12,458 nucleotides of DNA, from contig JAAZPN010000022.1 of assembly GCA_012797215.1 (NCBI GenBank), forward strand, positions 1 to 12,458. Reading direction: 5' to 3'. Shown here in pieces: positions 5,877-12,458 of this stretch. The DNA comes from Chloroflexota bacterium. Its GTDB lineage: Bacteria > Chloroflexota > Anaerolineae > Anaerolineales > Anaerolineaceae. Below the pieces are notes generated by a model. The model made no database searches and had not been told where the DNA came from. It worked only from the letters and a program-made list of their open reading frames with translations. The stretch's first letter is position 1; each line of letters begins with the position of its first letter. Position numbers and translations under genes: made by a program.

Positions 5877-5902
5877 ACAGTATACTGTTTGTTACACAGT
5901 AT
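5877..5902. promoter_or_regulatory. PadR operator, three half-sites in the promoter
   Basis: Half-sites ACAGTAT (5877-5883), ATACTGT (5882-5888) and ACAGTAT (5896-5902). The first two overlap to a perfect 12-base palindrome over the -10 box; the last two form ATACTGT-N7-ACAGTAT filling the spacer. Autorepression by the PadR protein is the natural reading. Confidence 0.65.
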
Positions 5903-5908
5903 TGTCAA
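5879..5908 (-). promoter_or_regulatory. Sigma-70 promoter of the padR-HAAS operon
   Basis: On the minus strand TTGACA (5908-5903) and TATACT (5884-5879) with an 18-base spacer. Transcription should start near 5872, leaving about 20 bases before the start codon with GGAGGT inside. Confidence 0.8.
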
Positions 5909-6056
5909 GAGGCAAATTTAGGAAACGCTCGCAAAAGTCAAAATAACCTCGTACAAACTCTCCATGCTTCGCCTTCCACTAAAAAGAGTAAAATAAGCCA
6001 TCCGGACCTGGCTGCTTGTCCGCGCGAACACATTACTGAGAATGAAAAGAGATTAA

Positions 6057-6896
6057 ATGATTTATCACATCACCACCTCAGCGGAATGGGAAAACGCCAA
6101 AAAGATAGGTGGGTACACCCCACAAGCTTTTGAACGCGACGGCTTTATCCACTGCTCCGACCTTTACCAGGTCGAGGATGTCGCCAATCATTTTTATCGG
6201 GATTTGTCTGGGTTAATTCTGCTCTGCATTGAGCCAGCCCTCACAGGCATCCCGCTTGTCTACGAAAACCTGGAAGGCAAAGCGATGCAATTTCCGCATT
6301 TATACGGCAGCCCACTGCCTTTAAACTCCGTGACAGCTGTGATTGCGCTGCTGCGTGATGAAAAAGGCGACTGGCGGCTTCCGCCAGCCCTTCGGCGCGC
6401 TAAGCCTCCGCTGATGAACGAATTGCCTTTTCAACTCCCCGGTAAACTCTACCGCTCCGTGATGCCCGGCAGCAGCATGTTTGACCCACAGGATGAAGTT
6501 GTGAACCTGTACCAACAGGCAGGTATCGAGGTAGTAGTTGTTCTCAATCCAGATTTCGATATCCGCGAATACGCCCGGCAAGACCTGCGCGAGCGTTATG
6601 AGCAAGCCGGTCTGACGCAAATTCACGCGCCAGTGGCAGATTTCACCGCGCCGCCTTCCGGCACCTGGAACGCCGCGCTGCGGGAAGTTGCCGACCTTCT
6701 GCGTACGGGCAAAAAAATCGCTGTGCACTGCCATGCCGGCATCGGGCGCACAGGCATGTTCTGCGCTTGCCTTGCCCAGGAATTGCTTGGGCTCAGCCCG
6801 CGCGAATCCATTGATTGGGTGCGCGGCTTCATCCCCGGCGCCGTAGAGACGGAGTACCAAAATCAATTTGTGCTGGATTATCCGCGCTATCGCTAA
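6057..6896 (+). CDS. DUF952 domain fused to a Cys-based protein phosphatase
   Basis: 279 residues in two domains. Residues 1-110 match DUF952: I-Y-H-I-T-T at the head, W11, then the hallmark G-F-I-H-C-S (29-34). As I recall, this family is grouped with the ADP-ribosyltransferase fold, but no activity is established. Residues about 122-279 are a tyrosine/dual-specificity phosphatase: the P-loop HCHAGIGRTG (224-233) has the C-x5-R nucleophile Cys225 and Arg231, and Asp195 in V-A-D-F is a candidate general acid. It should remove phosphate from a protein or small phosphorylated molecule in the cytoplasm; no signal peptide is present. The ribosome binding site is weak (AAGAGA about seven bases before ATG). 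The gene stands alone, divergent from the padR operon and closed by a terminator. Confidence 0.85.
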   Translation: MIYHITTSAEWENAKKIGGYTPQAFERDGFIHCSDLYQVEDVANHFYRDLSGLILLCIEPALTGIPLVYENLEGKAMQFPHLYGSPLPLNSVTAVIALLRDEKGDWRLPPALRRAKPPLMNELPFQLPGKLYRSVMPGSSMFDPQDEVVNLYQQAGIEVVVVLNPDFDIREYARQDLRERYEQAGLTQIHAPVADFTAPPSGTWNAALREVADLLRTGKKIAVHCHAGIGRTGMFCACLAQELLGLSPRESIDWVRGFIPGAVETEYQNQFVLDYPRYR

Positions 6897-6906
6897 AAAT
6901 AAGAAA

Positions 6907-6933
6907 GCGCCCGCTTGATGCGGGCGCGTTTTT
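6907..6933 (+). terminator. Strong rho-independent terminator
   Basis: Stem GCGCCCGC (6907-6914) / GCGGGCGC (6920-6927), loop TTGAT, then G and five T residues. It lies between convergent genes; the A-rich flank on its left (AAAAATAAGAAA) gives a T-rich tail on the other strand, so it may also serve the lipoprotein gene ending at 6947. Confidence 0.92.
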
Positions 6934-6946
6934 ATAGTGTCATCTC

Positions 6947-7915
6947 TCAGCGGATTTCTATCGGCAGTGTGAAGTTCAACGCGCTGGCAGTCCGGTTTAC
7001 AACAGTGATGATGTAATCCCCAGCCTTTGGCAGAATGTCATCATAGCTGGCAGCTCCAGCGCTGGCGGAAAGCAGTTCGGTGCCGTCTACGTGATAAATC
7101 GCGAGAACTGCTTTATCCCCTGGCTGCGCGGAGACTTTCAGGCGCTGCCCCTTATTTGCCCATACCAGGAATTCATGCGTGCCGCTTGCCGGCACTCTGC
7201 CAACTGCTGTCATGCCGTACGCGCCCGAGGGGAAGTTCAACCGCTCCGGGATTTGCAGATAGACAGAAAAAGTCACAGCCTGGGGGTTGGCAGCCGCGTC
7301 AATGGTCCAATTCCCATTCGCCCTCAGATAGCCCTGGTAGCTCGTTTTCCCCTCCGATATTGGCAACAGCACCGAGCCGTCTGCCCCGCTGACACCCAGC
7401 ACAACTTTATTCGCGCTGCTGAGAGAGATTTTGACGAACTGGTTCTTTGCAGCCCAAAAAACATAGCGGCGCACGGAATTGTAAGCCGCGCTGCCCTCCT
7501 GGGCAATATTGGTCGCTCCCTCCGCAAAACTAAGGCGGATGGGCTCGTATACCACCGGCCGCGGCGTGGCGGATTGTGTGATGTAGGTTATCCCAACGGT
7601 AGGCACGCGGGTTTCTGTAGGGGGCACAGGCGTCGCGCTCGCAGCGGGCGGCTCTGGCGTAGGTGGGAGGGCCGTTTCCGTGGGCGCGGGCAAGGTTTCA
7701 CTGGGCGGCAGGCTGGTATTGGTGCTGCTTGGCGCGGGTAGCGTATTGGTAGGCGCTGCCAGCGTGTCCAACGCGACGCGCGTCAGCGTTGCCTGGGCAA
7801 AAATCGCGGCTTGGGTTTGCAGATCTTCAAAACTCAGCGGCGCGGCGCCCACGCAGGAGACCAGCATAAAGCATGCCGCAAGCAAGAGAATCGCACCCAC
7901 AATTGTCTTCTTCAT
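6947..7915 (-). CDS. Lipoprotein with Pro/Thr linker and two beta-rich repeats
   Basis: 322 residues from the ATG at 7915, chosen over an upstream ATG at 7936 because GGAGG lies four bases before it and the product then begins with a proper signal (MKK, hydrophobic core). The lipobox is L-V-S-C with Cys21; a second possible lipobox, L-A-A-C, ends at Cys15. Residues about 53-122 are a Pro/Thr/Ser-rich spacer. Two homologous beta-rich modules follow, about 125-227 and 232-322, aligning around RRYVFWAAKNQFVKISL and THEFLVWANKGQRLKVSA and each ending in a strand after G-N-W / G-D-Y. They resemble pre-peptidase C-terminal (PPC)-like beta sandwiches, which bind carbohydrate or protein surfaces in secreted proteins. 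No catalytic domain is present. The protein is probably surface-anchored; its ligand is unknown. Confidence 0.87.
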   Translation of the reverse strand: MKKTIVGAILLLAACFMLVSCVGAAPLSFEDLQTQAAIFAQATLTRVALDTLAAPTNTLPAPSSTNTSLPPSETLPAPTETALPPTPEPPAASATPVPPTETRVPTVGITYITQSATPRPVVYEPIRLSFAEGATNIAQEGSAAYNSVRRYVFWAAKNQFVKISLSSANKVVLGVSGADGSVLLPISEGKTSYQGYLRANGNWTIDAAANPQAVTFSVYLQIPERLNFPSGAYGMTAVGRVPASGTHEFLVWANKGQRLKVSAQPGDKAVLAIYHVDGTELLSASAGAASYDDILPKAGDYIITVVNRTASALNFTLPIEIR

Positions 7916-8078
7916 AATTCCTCCAGTACTAATCAATCATCTCAATAAGGTGCAAGATGCGCTCCAAGACCTGCTGCTGCCTAAAGCGCCTTGGCACAAC
8001 CAAAGACCCGCAAAAGTCCAACATCTCCTGAAAAATACCCCAACTTTCGGCTGAAAAACTTTAAATATCGCCATTTTT

Positions 8079-8107
8079 TTGCGCGCTTTATGTTATGATT
8101 CGCGCAA
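8079..8107 (+). promoter_or_regulatory. Extended -10 promoter inside an inverted repeat, before sixA
   Basis: TGT-TATGAT (8091-8099) is an extended -10 element; no -35 box is evident, but a seven-T run lies upstream (8074-8080). Arms TTGCGCG (8079-8085) and CGCGCAA (8101-8107) frame the -10 with a 15-base centre and could be a repressor site. Transcription would start near 8106. Confidence 0.55.
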
Positions 8108-8132
8108 GCAACATTCAGGATTGGAGTTTACT

Positions 8133-8720
8133 ATGGCAAAGACCCTGCTGCTGATGAGACACGCAAAATCAAGCTGGAGTGATAAGAAACTGCCGGATTT
8201 TCAGCGGCCGTTGAAAAAACGCGGCGCGATAGCCTCCGCGGAAATTGCTGAAATACTGCGCGAGAACGAATTAATCCCGCAAGTTATTCTATCTTCTCCC
8301 GCTTTGCGCGCCAGTCAGACCGCTGAGATTGTCGCCAAAGTTTGCAATCTTGAACATAAGATTACGTATGTGAATAGTTTCTATATGGGGGAAGTCCGCG
8401 AATTCATTGAACAGCTCCAGAAACTGGATGACAGTTTGGAACGGGTTATGATAATCGCCCACAATCCGGGGCTCGAAGCCTTTATGCAAACCCTTGACGG
8501 CAAACTGGACGCGCTTCCGACCGCGGCTCTGGCGTATATAAGCCTCGACCTGCACCATTGGTCTGAAATCTCCAAAGATACCACCGGTGAACTGGTGGGC
8601 TATTGGGATCCCGAAAATCTCGAAAAACAAGCTAAGGAGCAAGAAATGGGCAAGGATAAGAAAGATAAGAAAGACAAGAAGGAAAAGAAAGAGAAGAAGG
8701 AAAAGAAGGACAAGAAGTAA
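8133..8720 (+). CDS. sixA: SixA-like phosphohistidine phosphatase with lysine-rich tail
   Basis: 195 residues from the ATG at 8133, chosen for GGAG six bases upstream; a longer frame to 8079 would cover the promoter. It is a short histidine phosphatase of the SixA branch: the catalytic motif is L-M-R-H-A-K-S-S-W (7-15, nucleophile His10), followed by SSPALRASQTAE (54-65) and the second catalytic His110 in A-H-N-P-G-L-E. SixA proteins remove phosphate from histidine in phosphorelay or PTS proteins; the target here is not identified. The catalytic part ends near residue 160. A tail at 174-195 consists of one Lys and seven (D/E)-K-K units, 15 of 22 residues being Lys, which ordinary SixA lacks. 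No histidine kinase lies nearby. Confidence 0.9.
   Translation: MAKTLLLMRHAKSSWSDKKLPDFQRPLKKRGAIASAEIAEILRENELIPQVILSSPALRASQTAEIVAKVCNLEHKITYVNSFYMGEVREFIEQLQKLDDSLERVMIIAHNPGLEAFMQTLDGKLDALPTAALAYISLDLHHWSEISKDTTGELVGYWDPENLEKQAKEQEMGKDKKDKKDKKEKKEKKEKKDKK
8655..8717 (+). repeat. Seven 9-base repeat units coding (Asp/Glu)-Lys-Lys
   Basis: A nearly pure purine tract of seven 9-base units (GATAAGAAA, GACAAGAAG, GAAAAGAAA and variants) at the 3' end of the sixA-like gene. Units vary at third positions while the D/E-K-K pattern is kept, which suggests selection on the protein tail rather than recent slippage. Confidence 0.85.
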
Positions 8721-8858
8721 GCTCTACTTCTCGTTCTAAAATTCTTCTTTCCTGAAAACCTCTTAAGCGCTTATTCTGCGGAAAAGAAATACGCGCTCAT
8801 TTTCGGGTTAATTCTCCTTGATCCAATAACTCAGTCGAACCAGGATCGACCCTTGGGC

Positions 8859-8873
8859 CTCTGATAATCAGAG
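8859..8873. repeat. 15-base palindrome over a stop codon
   Basis: CTCTGAT (8859-8865) and ATCAGAG (8867-8873) around a single A, covering the minus-strand TGA at 8870-8868. The one-base centre rules out a tight RNA hairpin with all pairs formed and no T-run follows, so it is a better candidate for a protein-binding site or a chance repeat. Confidence 0.4.
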
Positions 8874-9272
8874 CTCCGTTGGCGTGTAAACCAGGTTCTG
8901 CCAGATTTTTAAAGCCTGCGGTAAATCAGCCGCGTTATCCAGGTAAAATGAAGTCTGCGCGCAGCCATTCTCAGCCATGCTAAATGCGTGCAGCGCCAGG
9001 CGGGTGTGTTTGGGGGTAATCGCTTCCAGCTGCATGCTGCCAAAGCGAATTAGCTGTTCAGCTTGTTCCTCTATGATTTCCAACTCCTCTGCTTGGGCTT
9101 TCGCGCGCAAATTCGCCAGCAGCGCTGCTCGCTCTTTGGCGCCGCTGTAAGAGAATACTGCCACGCCAATCGTAATTCCCTCGGTCCAATAAACAATATG
9201 GGTATCCTCTTTGCGGCGTTGAAAACCGTCCGGCAGATTTATCGCCCATTGGGGTGTTAGCTGTTGTTTCAT
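8868..9272 (-). CDS. Small protein of unknown function behind the permease gene
   Basis: 134 residues, no signal peptide or membrane helix, so probably cytoplasmic. It begins QWAINLPDGF and continues with a strand-rich half (HIVYWTEGITIGVAVFSYSG, 25-44), a helix rich in Ala, Arg and Glu (45-72), another strand region, and a final helix LPQALKIWQNLVY. The alternation of strands with a closing Trp-containing helix recalls PsbP/DcrB-like folds, but the evidence is weak. The ATG follows the stop of the permease gene by 25 bases, so both share one transcript; there is no clear ribosome binding site, which suggests translation by re-initiation. A 15-base palindrome covers its stop codon. Function unknown. 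Confidence 0.72.
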   Translation of the reverse strand: MKQQLTPQWAINLPDGFQRRKEDTHIVYWTEGITIGVAVFSYSGAKERAALLANLRAKAQAEELEIIEEQAEQLIRFGSMQLEAITPKHTRLALHAFSMAENGCAQTSFYLDNAADLPQALKIWQNLVYTPTEL

Positions 9273-9297
9273 AACGCTATTCTATCAAATCCGACCT

Positions 9298-11523
9298 TCA
9301 CTCTTCAATGCGCTTCAGCTGCTTATGCAGCCAGATAGTTCCGGTGGGTTGGTATTGACGCACAACCAGGATGGAACACTCAGCCTCTTCCAACAGGTTG
9401 TCGTTCAACTCGCCAAAAATCTGCTCAGGGCTCAAAACCTCTTCAGCCGCTCCAATAATCATCAGGTCGTAATTGCCGCGCCTGCTTTCCTCCAGTATCC
9501 CATCCAGCACTGAGGATACTAACTCCACTTTCAACTCGATGTAGGGCGGTATCTCTCCCAATTCGAACTCAACGATATCATGCAGCTGCGCGAGTTGGTC
9601 TTCCACCACCTCGGGGTCTGCTCCGTCCTTGGTTAGCCGCAGGGCTGTGACCGGGATTGGGTCCGGGCTTGCCAGGTCCCGCGCCAGGCGCAGCGCCAAG
9701 CGCGCGTTGGGACCGTTCCCAACCGGTACCAAAACGCGGTGAATGCCATTTACCAGCCCTCGGTCTCGCAAAACCCCGACATTACGCTGAGCTGTCATGA
9801 CTATTTCTTTTAATATGTTATTGGGGGTATGGACTTTGCTTTCATCCTTGGGATACCCTAACAGAACCATAGAAATATCGCGGTGACGCGCCAACTCGTC
9901 GTAGACCGCTTCTTCCACGTGTCTGGCCGCTTTGCTTTTAACATAGAGCGGCACATTGTGGCTTTGGGCGATTGGGGCCGTCACGGCCAGTAATTGTTTC
10001 TTTTTGGCATTCTGTTCCTGCACCAAGGCCGGCACCTGCCCTTCCGAAAGGTTGAAAGGCGTCTTTTTCACGCTGAAAACGCATATGCTGGTATCTTCTT
10101 GCTGGTCAACCAGCTGTGCCGCCAGGCGCGTCAGGCTGATAGCGGTATCCTGATGCACGGCCGCAGCCAGGATTCTGCCGCCGCCTTCCTCGTGTTCAAG
10201 TTTCTGCTGCAGGTCAGAGCGTGTTTTGTAAAACTTGGTCACCCAAAAAACCACGGACAAGCCCGCGAGCACCGCGGCCAGGAACAACAGCGCCTTCGGG
10301 TCCGCGAATGCGACAATGAGCACACCCGAAGCAGCAGCCAGGTAAGGGGTAAGTGGGTACAACGGCACTTTAAACGGCCGCTCAATATTTGGCTGGTCTT
10401 TGCGAAGGCGCAGCATAGCCAGGCTTGCCCAAAAAAGCACGAACATATAGCCAGCGCTGGAAATGTAACTGAGAAAATCGACCACACCAATCGCGGAAAT
10501 CAGGCCGCTGATGAGCGCGATCAGGATGATGGCGGCATATGGCGTGCGCCAACGGCTGAGCCGCGAAAAGACTCGCGGCCAAACCCGCTCTCGGCTGAGC
10601 GTGAAGGCTTCACGCGTGGCTGAGAGCATAGCCGAATTGACTGATGTTAGCGTGGCAACAATACCGGCTGCCGCCATAATTTGCACGCCGCCGTTTGGCC
10701 AAAACTTTGCGGCCGCGTCCGTCAACGCGGTGGTTGAACCTGCCAGCTGTTGAAAAGGAATCGTGCCGATGGTCACCAAGGAAACCATCGAATATACCAA
10801 GGTGGCAATTCCCAGGCTGAGCAAGATACCAAGTGGGATGTTGCGATTGGGCTGTGTAATTTCCTCAGCGTCGTCAGCAATCACTTCAAAACCAACATAG
10901 GCGTTGTAGGTCAGCGCGATAGCTGAGAGCATGCGCGCGATAACCTGGAAGGTATTCTGCCCGGAAAAAACTACGTTCCCGGACGAAAAGACCGCCTGAC
11001 TAAACCCATTCGCGTCGGTCATCCCGCGGATGATGTAAATGGCAAAGACAACCAGCAAGAACGCGCCCAGCACAATCTGAAAGTTACCCGCCTTGTTCAC
11101 GCCGCGGGCGTGCAAGCCAGCCACGACCACAATAACAGCCAGCGCCACCGGCACTAAGGGTAAGATTGGGAAAAAGACTTTGAGGGAGATTGCGAAACCG
11201 ATCGCGGAAAGCGCGGCATAGAAGGTGCTTGATAAACAATCCAGCGAACCAACCAAAAACATGATCAGCCCACTGCCAAAGCCCTGACCGACATAAGTCA
11301 TCGCGCCGCCGGTCACCGGGTAGGTTGTTGCTAATTCGCAGTAATTAAGTGCGACGCTGAGGGTGAGCACGCCTCCCAGCACAAGCGCCAGCACGGCTTC
11401 CGGGCCGGCTATCCCCGCGGCATGGCCGGTTAACACAAAGATTTCCGCCGCGATGGTTCCCGCGGTGCCCAGCATAATAACCTGTAAAAGATTCAACTGA
11501 CGCTTTAGTTTTCTTTTTGCCAT
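9298..11523 (-). CDS. APC-family amino-acid permease fused to USP-like domains
   Basis: 741 residues. Residues 1-430 are an amino acid-polyamine-organocation permease with about 12 membrane helices: the unwound helix 1 region GTAGTIAAEIFVLTG (19-33), YCELATTYPVTGGAMTYV (61-78), GFEVIADDAEEI (211-222) and P-N-R-N-I-P-L-G (225-232). The family takes up amino acids or related solutes with H+ or Na+; the substrate is not readable. Residues about 450-590 and 595-730 are two universal-stress-protein-like domains; HRVLVPVGNGPNARLALRLA opens the second. The ATP-binding G-x2-G-x9-G-S/T signature is not intact (IIGAAEEVLS near 688), so adenine-nucleotide binding is doubtful and a regulatory role is more likely. 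GAGGA lies seven bases before the ATG. A TATAAAAT box lies at 11579-11572 without a clear -35. Confidence 0.92.
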   Translation of the reverse strand: MAKRKLKRQLNLLQVIMLGTAGTIAAEIFVLTGHAAGIAGPEAVLALVLGGVLTLSVALNYCELATTYPVTGGAMTYVGQGFGSGLIMFLVGSLDCLSSTFYAALSAIGFAISLKVFFPILPLVPVALAVIVVVAGLHARGVNKAGNFQIVLGAFLLVVFAIYIIRGMTDANGFSQAVFSSGNVVFSGQNTFQVIARMLSAIALTYNAYVGFEVIADDAEEITQPNRNIPLGILLSLGIATLVYSMVSLVTIGTIPFQQLAGSTTALTDAAAKFWPNGGVQIMAAAGIVATLTSVNSAMLSATREAFTLSRERVWPRVFSRLSRWRTPYAAIILIALISGLISAIGVVDFLSYISSAGYMFVLFWASLAMLRLRKDQPNIERPFKVPLYPLTPYLAAASGVLIVAFADPKALLFLAAVLAGLSVVFWVTKFYKTRSDLQQKLEHEEGGGRILAAAVHQDTAISLTRLAAQLVDQQEDTSICVFSVKKTPFNLSEGQVPALVQEQNAKKKQLLAVTAPIAQSHNVPLYVKSKAARHVEEAVYDELARHRDISMVLLGYPKDESKVHTPNNILKEIVMTAQRNVGVLRDRGLVNGIHRVLVPVGNGPNARLALRLARDLASPDPIPVTALRLTKDGADPEVVEDQLAQLHDIVEFELGEIPPYIELKVELVSSVLDGILEESRRGNYDLMIIGAAEEVLSPEQIFGELNDNLLEEAECSILVVRQYQPTGTIWLHKQLKRIEE

Positions 11524-11667
11524 GGTTTGTTCCTCGCGCGTTTGAGTTTTCTGGCAGTTTTCAGCGCTGTAATTTTATACCCACTTTGATGATTGCGCGG
11601 TACACTTGAGGTTGTTATCATTAAGCTGCTGCGATTAACTCAGAATTGTTTCACCGGAGGAACCCCC

Positions 11668-12458
11668 ATGACTGTTCTAACCCTCATTCTTGCCGGCGGA
11701 GCCGGCAGCCGCCTCAGTATTCTCGGAGAAAAACGCGCCAAACCAGCTGTTCCCTTCGCCGGGAAATACCGCATCATCGACTTTCCCCTTTCAAACGCCG
11801 TCAATTCCGACCTCTACCGCATCGCGGTTTTAACTCAGTTCCGTCCACACTCGCTGATGCAGCACCTCGGTATCGGAGAGCCGTGGGACCTGAACCGCCG
11901 CCCACCGAACGGACTCCAAATCTGGCAGCCTTTCCGCGGACGCTCCCTTCAGGATTGGTACCGCGGTACGGCGGACGCCCTTTACCAGAACCGCACCTTT
12001 ATCAAAGATGCCAACAGCGACACGCTCCTCATCCTATCTGGCGACCATATCTATAAACAAGATTACCGCGACCTGCTGCGCTTTCACCAGGCCAAAAAAG
12101 CCGACCTGACCGTCGCGGTGATGAACGTCAGCCAGCAGGAAGTCAGCCGTTTTGGCATCATGAGTGTGGATTCCACCCAAAAAATCACAAAATTCGCCGA
12201 AAAACCCAAAAAGTCCGAGAGCACTTTGGCATCCATGGGCATCTATGTTTTTAATACCAGGTTCCTGCTGGAACAGCTGGACCTGGACGCGGCCCAGCCG
12301 GACTCCGCGCACGATTTCGGCAAGAACATCATCCCCCGCATTGTCGAAATGGGGCGCGCTTATGCTTATCCCTTTGTGGGCTACTGGGTAGACGTCGGTA
12401 CCATCCAGGCTTACTGGGAAACAAGCATGGCGCTGCTGGAGGAAGAACCCGCCCTCGA
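11668..12458 (+). CDS. glgC: Glucose-1-phosphate adenylyltransferase, 3' end beyond the window
   Basis: 263 codons are present and the frame is open at the window edge; the family is about 400-430 residues, so the C-terminal left-handed beta-helix is outside. The enzyme makes ADP-glucose and pyrophosphate from glucose 1-phosphate and ATP, the committed step of bacterial glycogen synthesis. Visible motifs: nucleotide loop LAGGAGSRL (8-16), RAKPAVPFAGKYRIIDFPLS (23-42), WYRGTADALYQN (97-108), SGDHIY (124-129, metal-binding Asp125), FAEKP (176-180), ASMGIYVF (188-195), DFGKNIIP (216-223) and GYWVDVGT (238-245). GGAGG seven bases upstream fixes the start. The protein starts directly at the catalytic fold, without the longer N-terminal arm of the E. 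coli enzyme. It is divergent from the permease gene; other glycogen genes may follow downstream. Confidence 0.95.
   Translation, partial: MTVLTLILAGGAGSRLSILGEKRAKPAVPFAGKYRIIDFPLSNAVNSDLYRIAVLTQFRPHSLMQHLGIGEPWDLNRRPPNGLQIWQPFRGRSLQDWYRGTADALYQNRTFIKDANSDTLLILSGDHIYKQDYRDLLRFHQAKKADLTVAVMNVSQQEVSRFGIMSVDSTQKITKFAEKPKKSESTLASMGIYVFNTRFLLEQLDLDAAQPDSAHDFGKNIIPRIVEMGRAYAYPFVGYWVDVGTIQAYWETSMALLEEEPAL

Noticed and set aside
5852..5908. Upstream extension of the padR gene to a TTG at 5908
   Set aside because: That TTG is the first half of the -35 box; a Met with GGAGGT upstream at 5851 gives the normal PadR N-terminus.
7091..7741. Plus-strand open frame of 216 codons opposite the PPC-like lipoprotein
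   Set aside because: Antisense of a gene with clear signal peptide, lipobox and ribosome binding site; Arg/Cys-rich low-quality translation.
8820..8860. tRNA T-arm-like GGTTCGA on the minus strand
   Set aside because: No acceptor stem, anticodon arm or D arm could be placed around it; only a 5-bp GTCGA/TCGAC repeat is present.
9994..10623. Plus-strand open frame of 209 codons opposite the permease
   Set aside because: Shadow of the APC permease; no start signals or domain.
11646..12056. Plus-strand frame of 136 codons at the start of glgC
   Set aside because: Shifted frame of glgC, Pro/Arg-rich; the true frame from 11668 has all GlgC motifs.

Overview
The window looks like chromosomal DNA of a free-living bacterium of moderate G+C, most likely a member of the Chloroflexota (Anaerolineae-like). 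This is an inference from gene style: lipoproteins with Pro/Thr-rich linkers after the lipid-attachment cysteine, a PadR/HAAS pair, short one-cluster ferredoxins, SixA and GlgC. There is no rRNA, tRNA, CRISPR array, transposase or phage gene. UGA ends six of the thirteen genes, so the code is standard.

Layout, left to right. (1) 3-1555, plus strand: two ATGA-coupled exported proteins. The first has an in-frame TGA directly after what reads as a signal peptide; the second is a lipoprotein. (2) 1647-2858: a 12-helix MFS transporter of drug-antiporter type. (3) 2936-3382: a small LuxR-type HTH regulator with a near-consensus promoter and a perfect 9-bp-arm palindrome that overlaps both the -10 box and the start codon. 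(4) 3383-3880: about 500 bases without a gene, holding two terminators and a cluster of interlocking inverted repeats that may be a structured RNA. (5) 3881-5851, minus strand: a padR-type regulator with overlapping promoter and palindromes, a coupled HAAS-domain membrane protein, a terminator-like hairpin, then a separately promoted gene for a tandem two-domain ferredoxin whose second half has its own ribosome binding site. (6) 6057-6896: a DUF952 domain fused to a Cys-dependent phosphatase, ending in a strong terminator shared with the convergent gene. (7) 6947-7915, minus strand: a lipoprotein with two beta-rich repeats. (8) 8133-8720: SixA-like histidine phosphatase with a lysine-rich tail of seven (D/E)KK units. 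(9) 8868-11523, minus strand: an APC-type permease fused to USP-like domains and a small unknown protein behind it. (10) 11668 to the window end: the 5' two thirds of glgC.

Functional links are mostly local: genes 1-2 form a cell-envelope pair, PadR and its HAAS partner form a self-regulated membrane module, and the permease and its small partner form a two-gene operon. No large multi-gene pathway is visible. The points most worth a second look are the TGA-broken signal peptide, the dual-start ferredoxin, the DUF952-phosphatase fusion, the operator over the LuxR start, and the interlocked repeats at 3435-3602.
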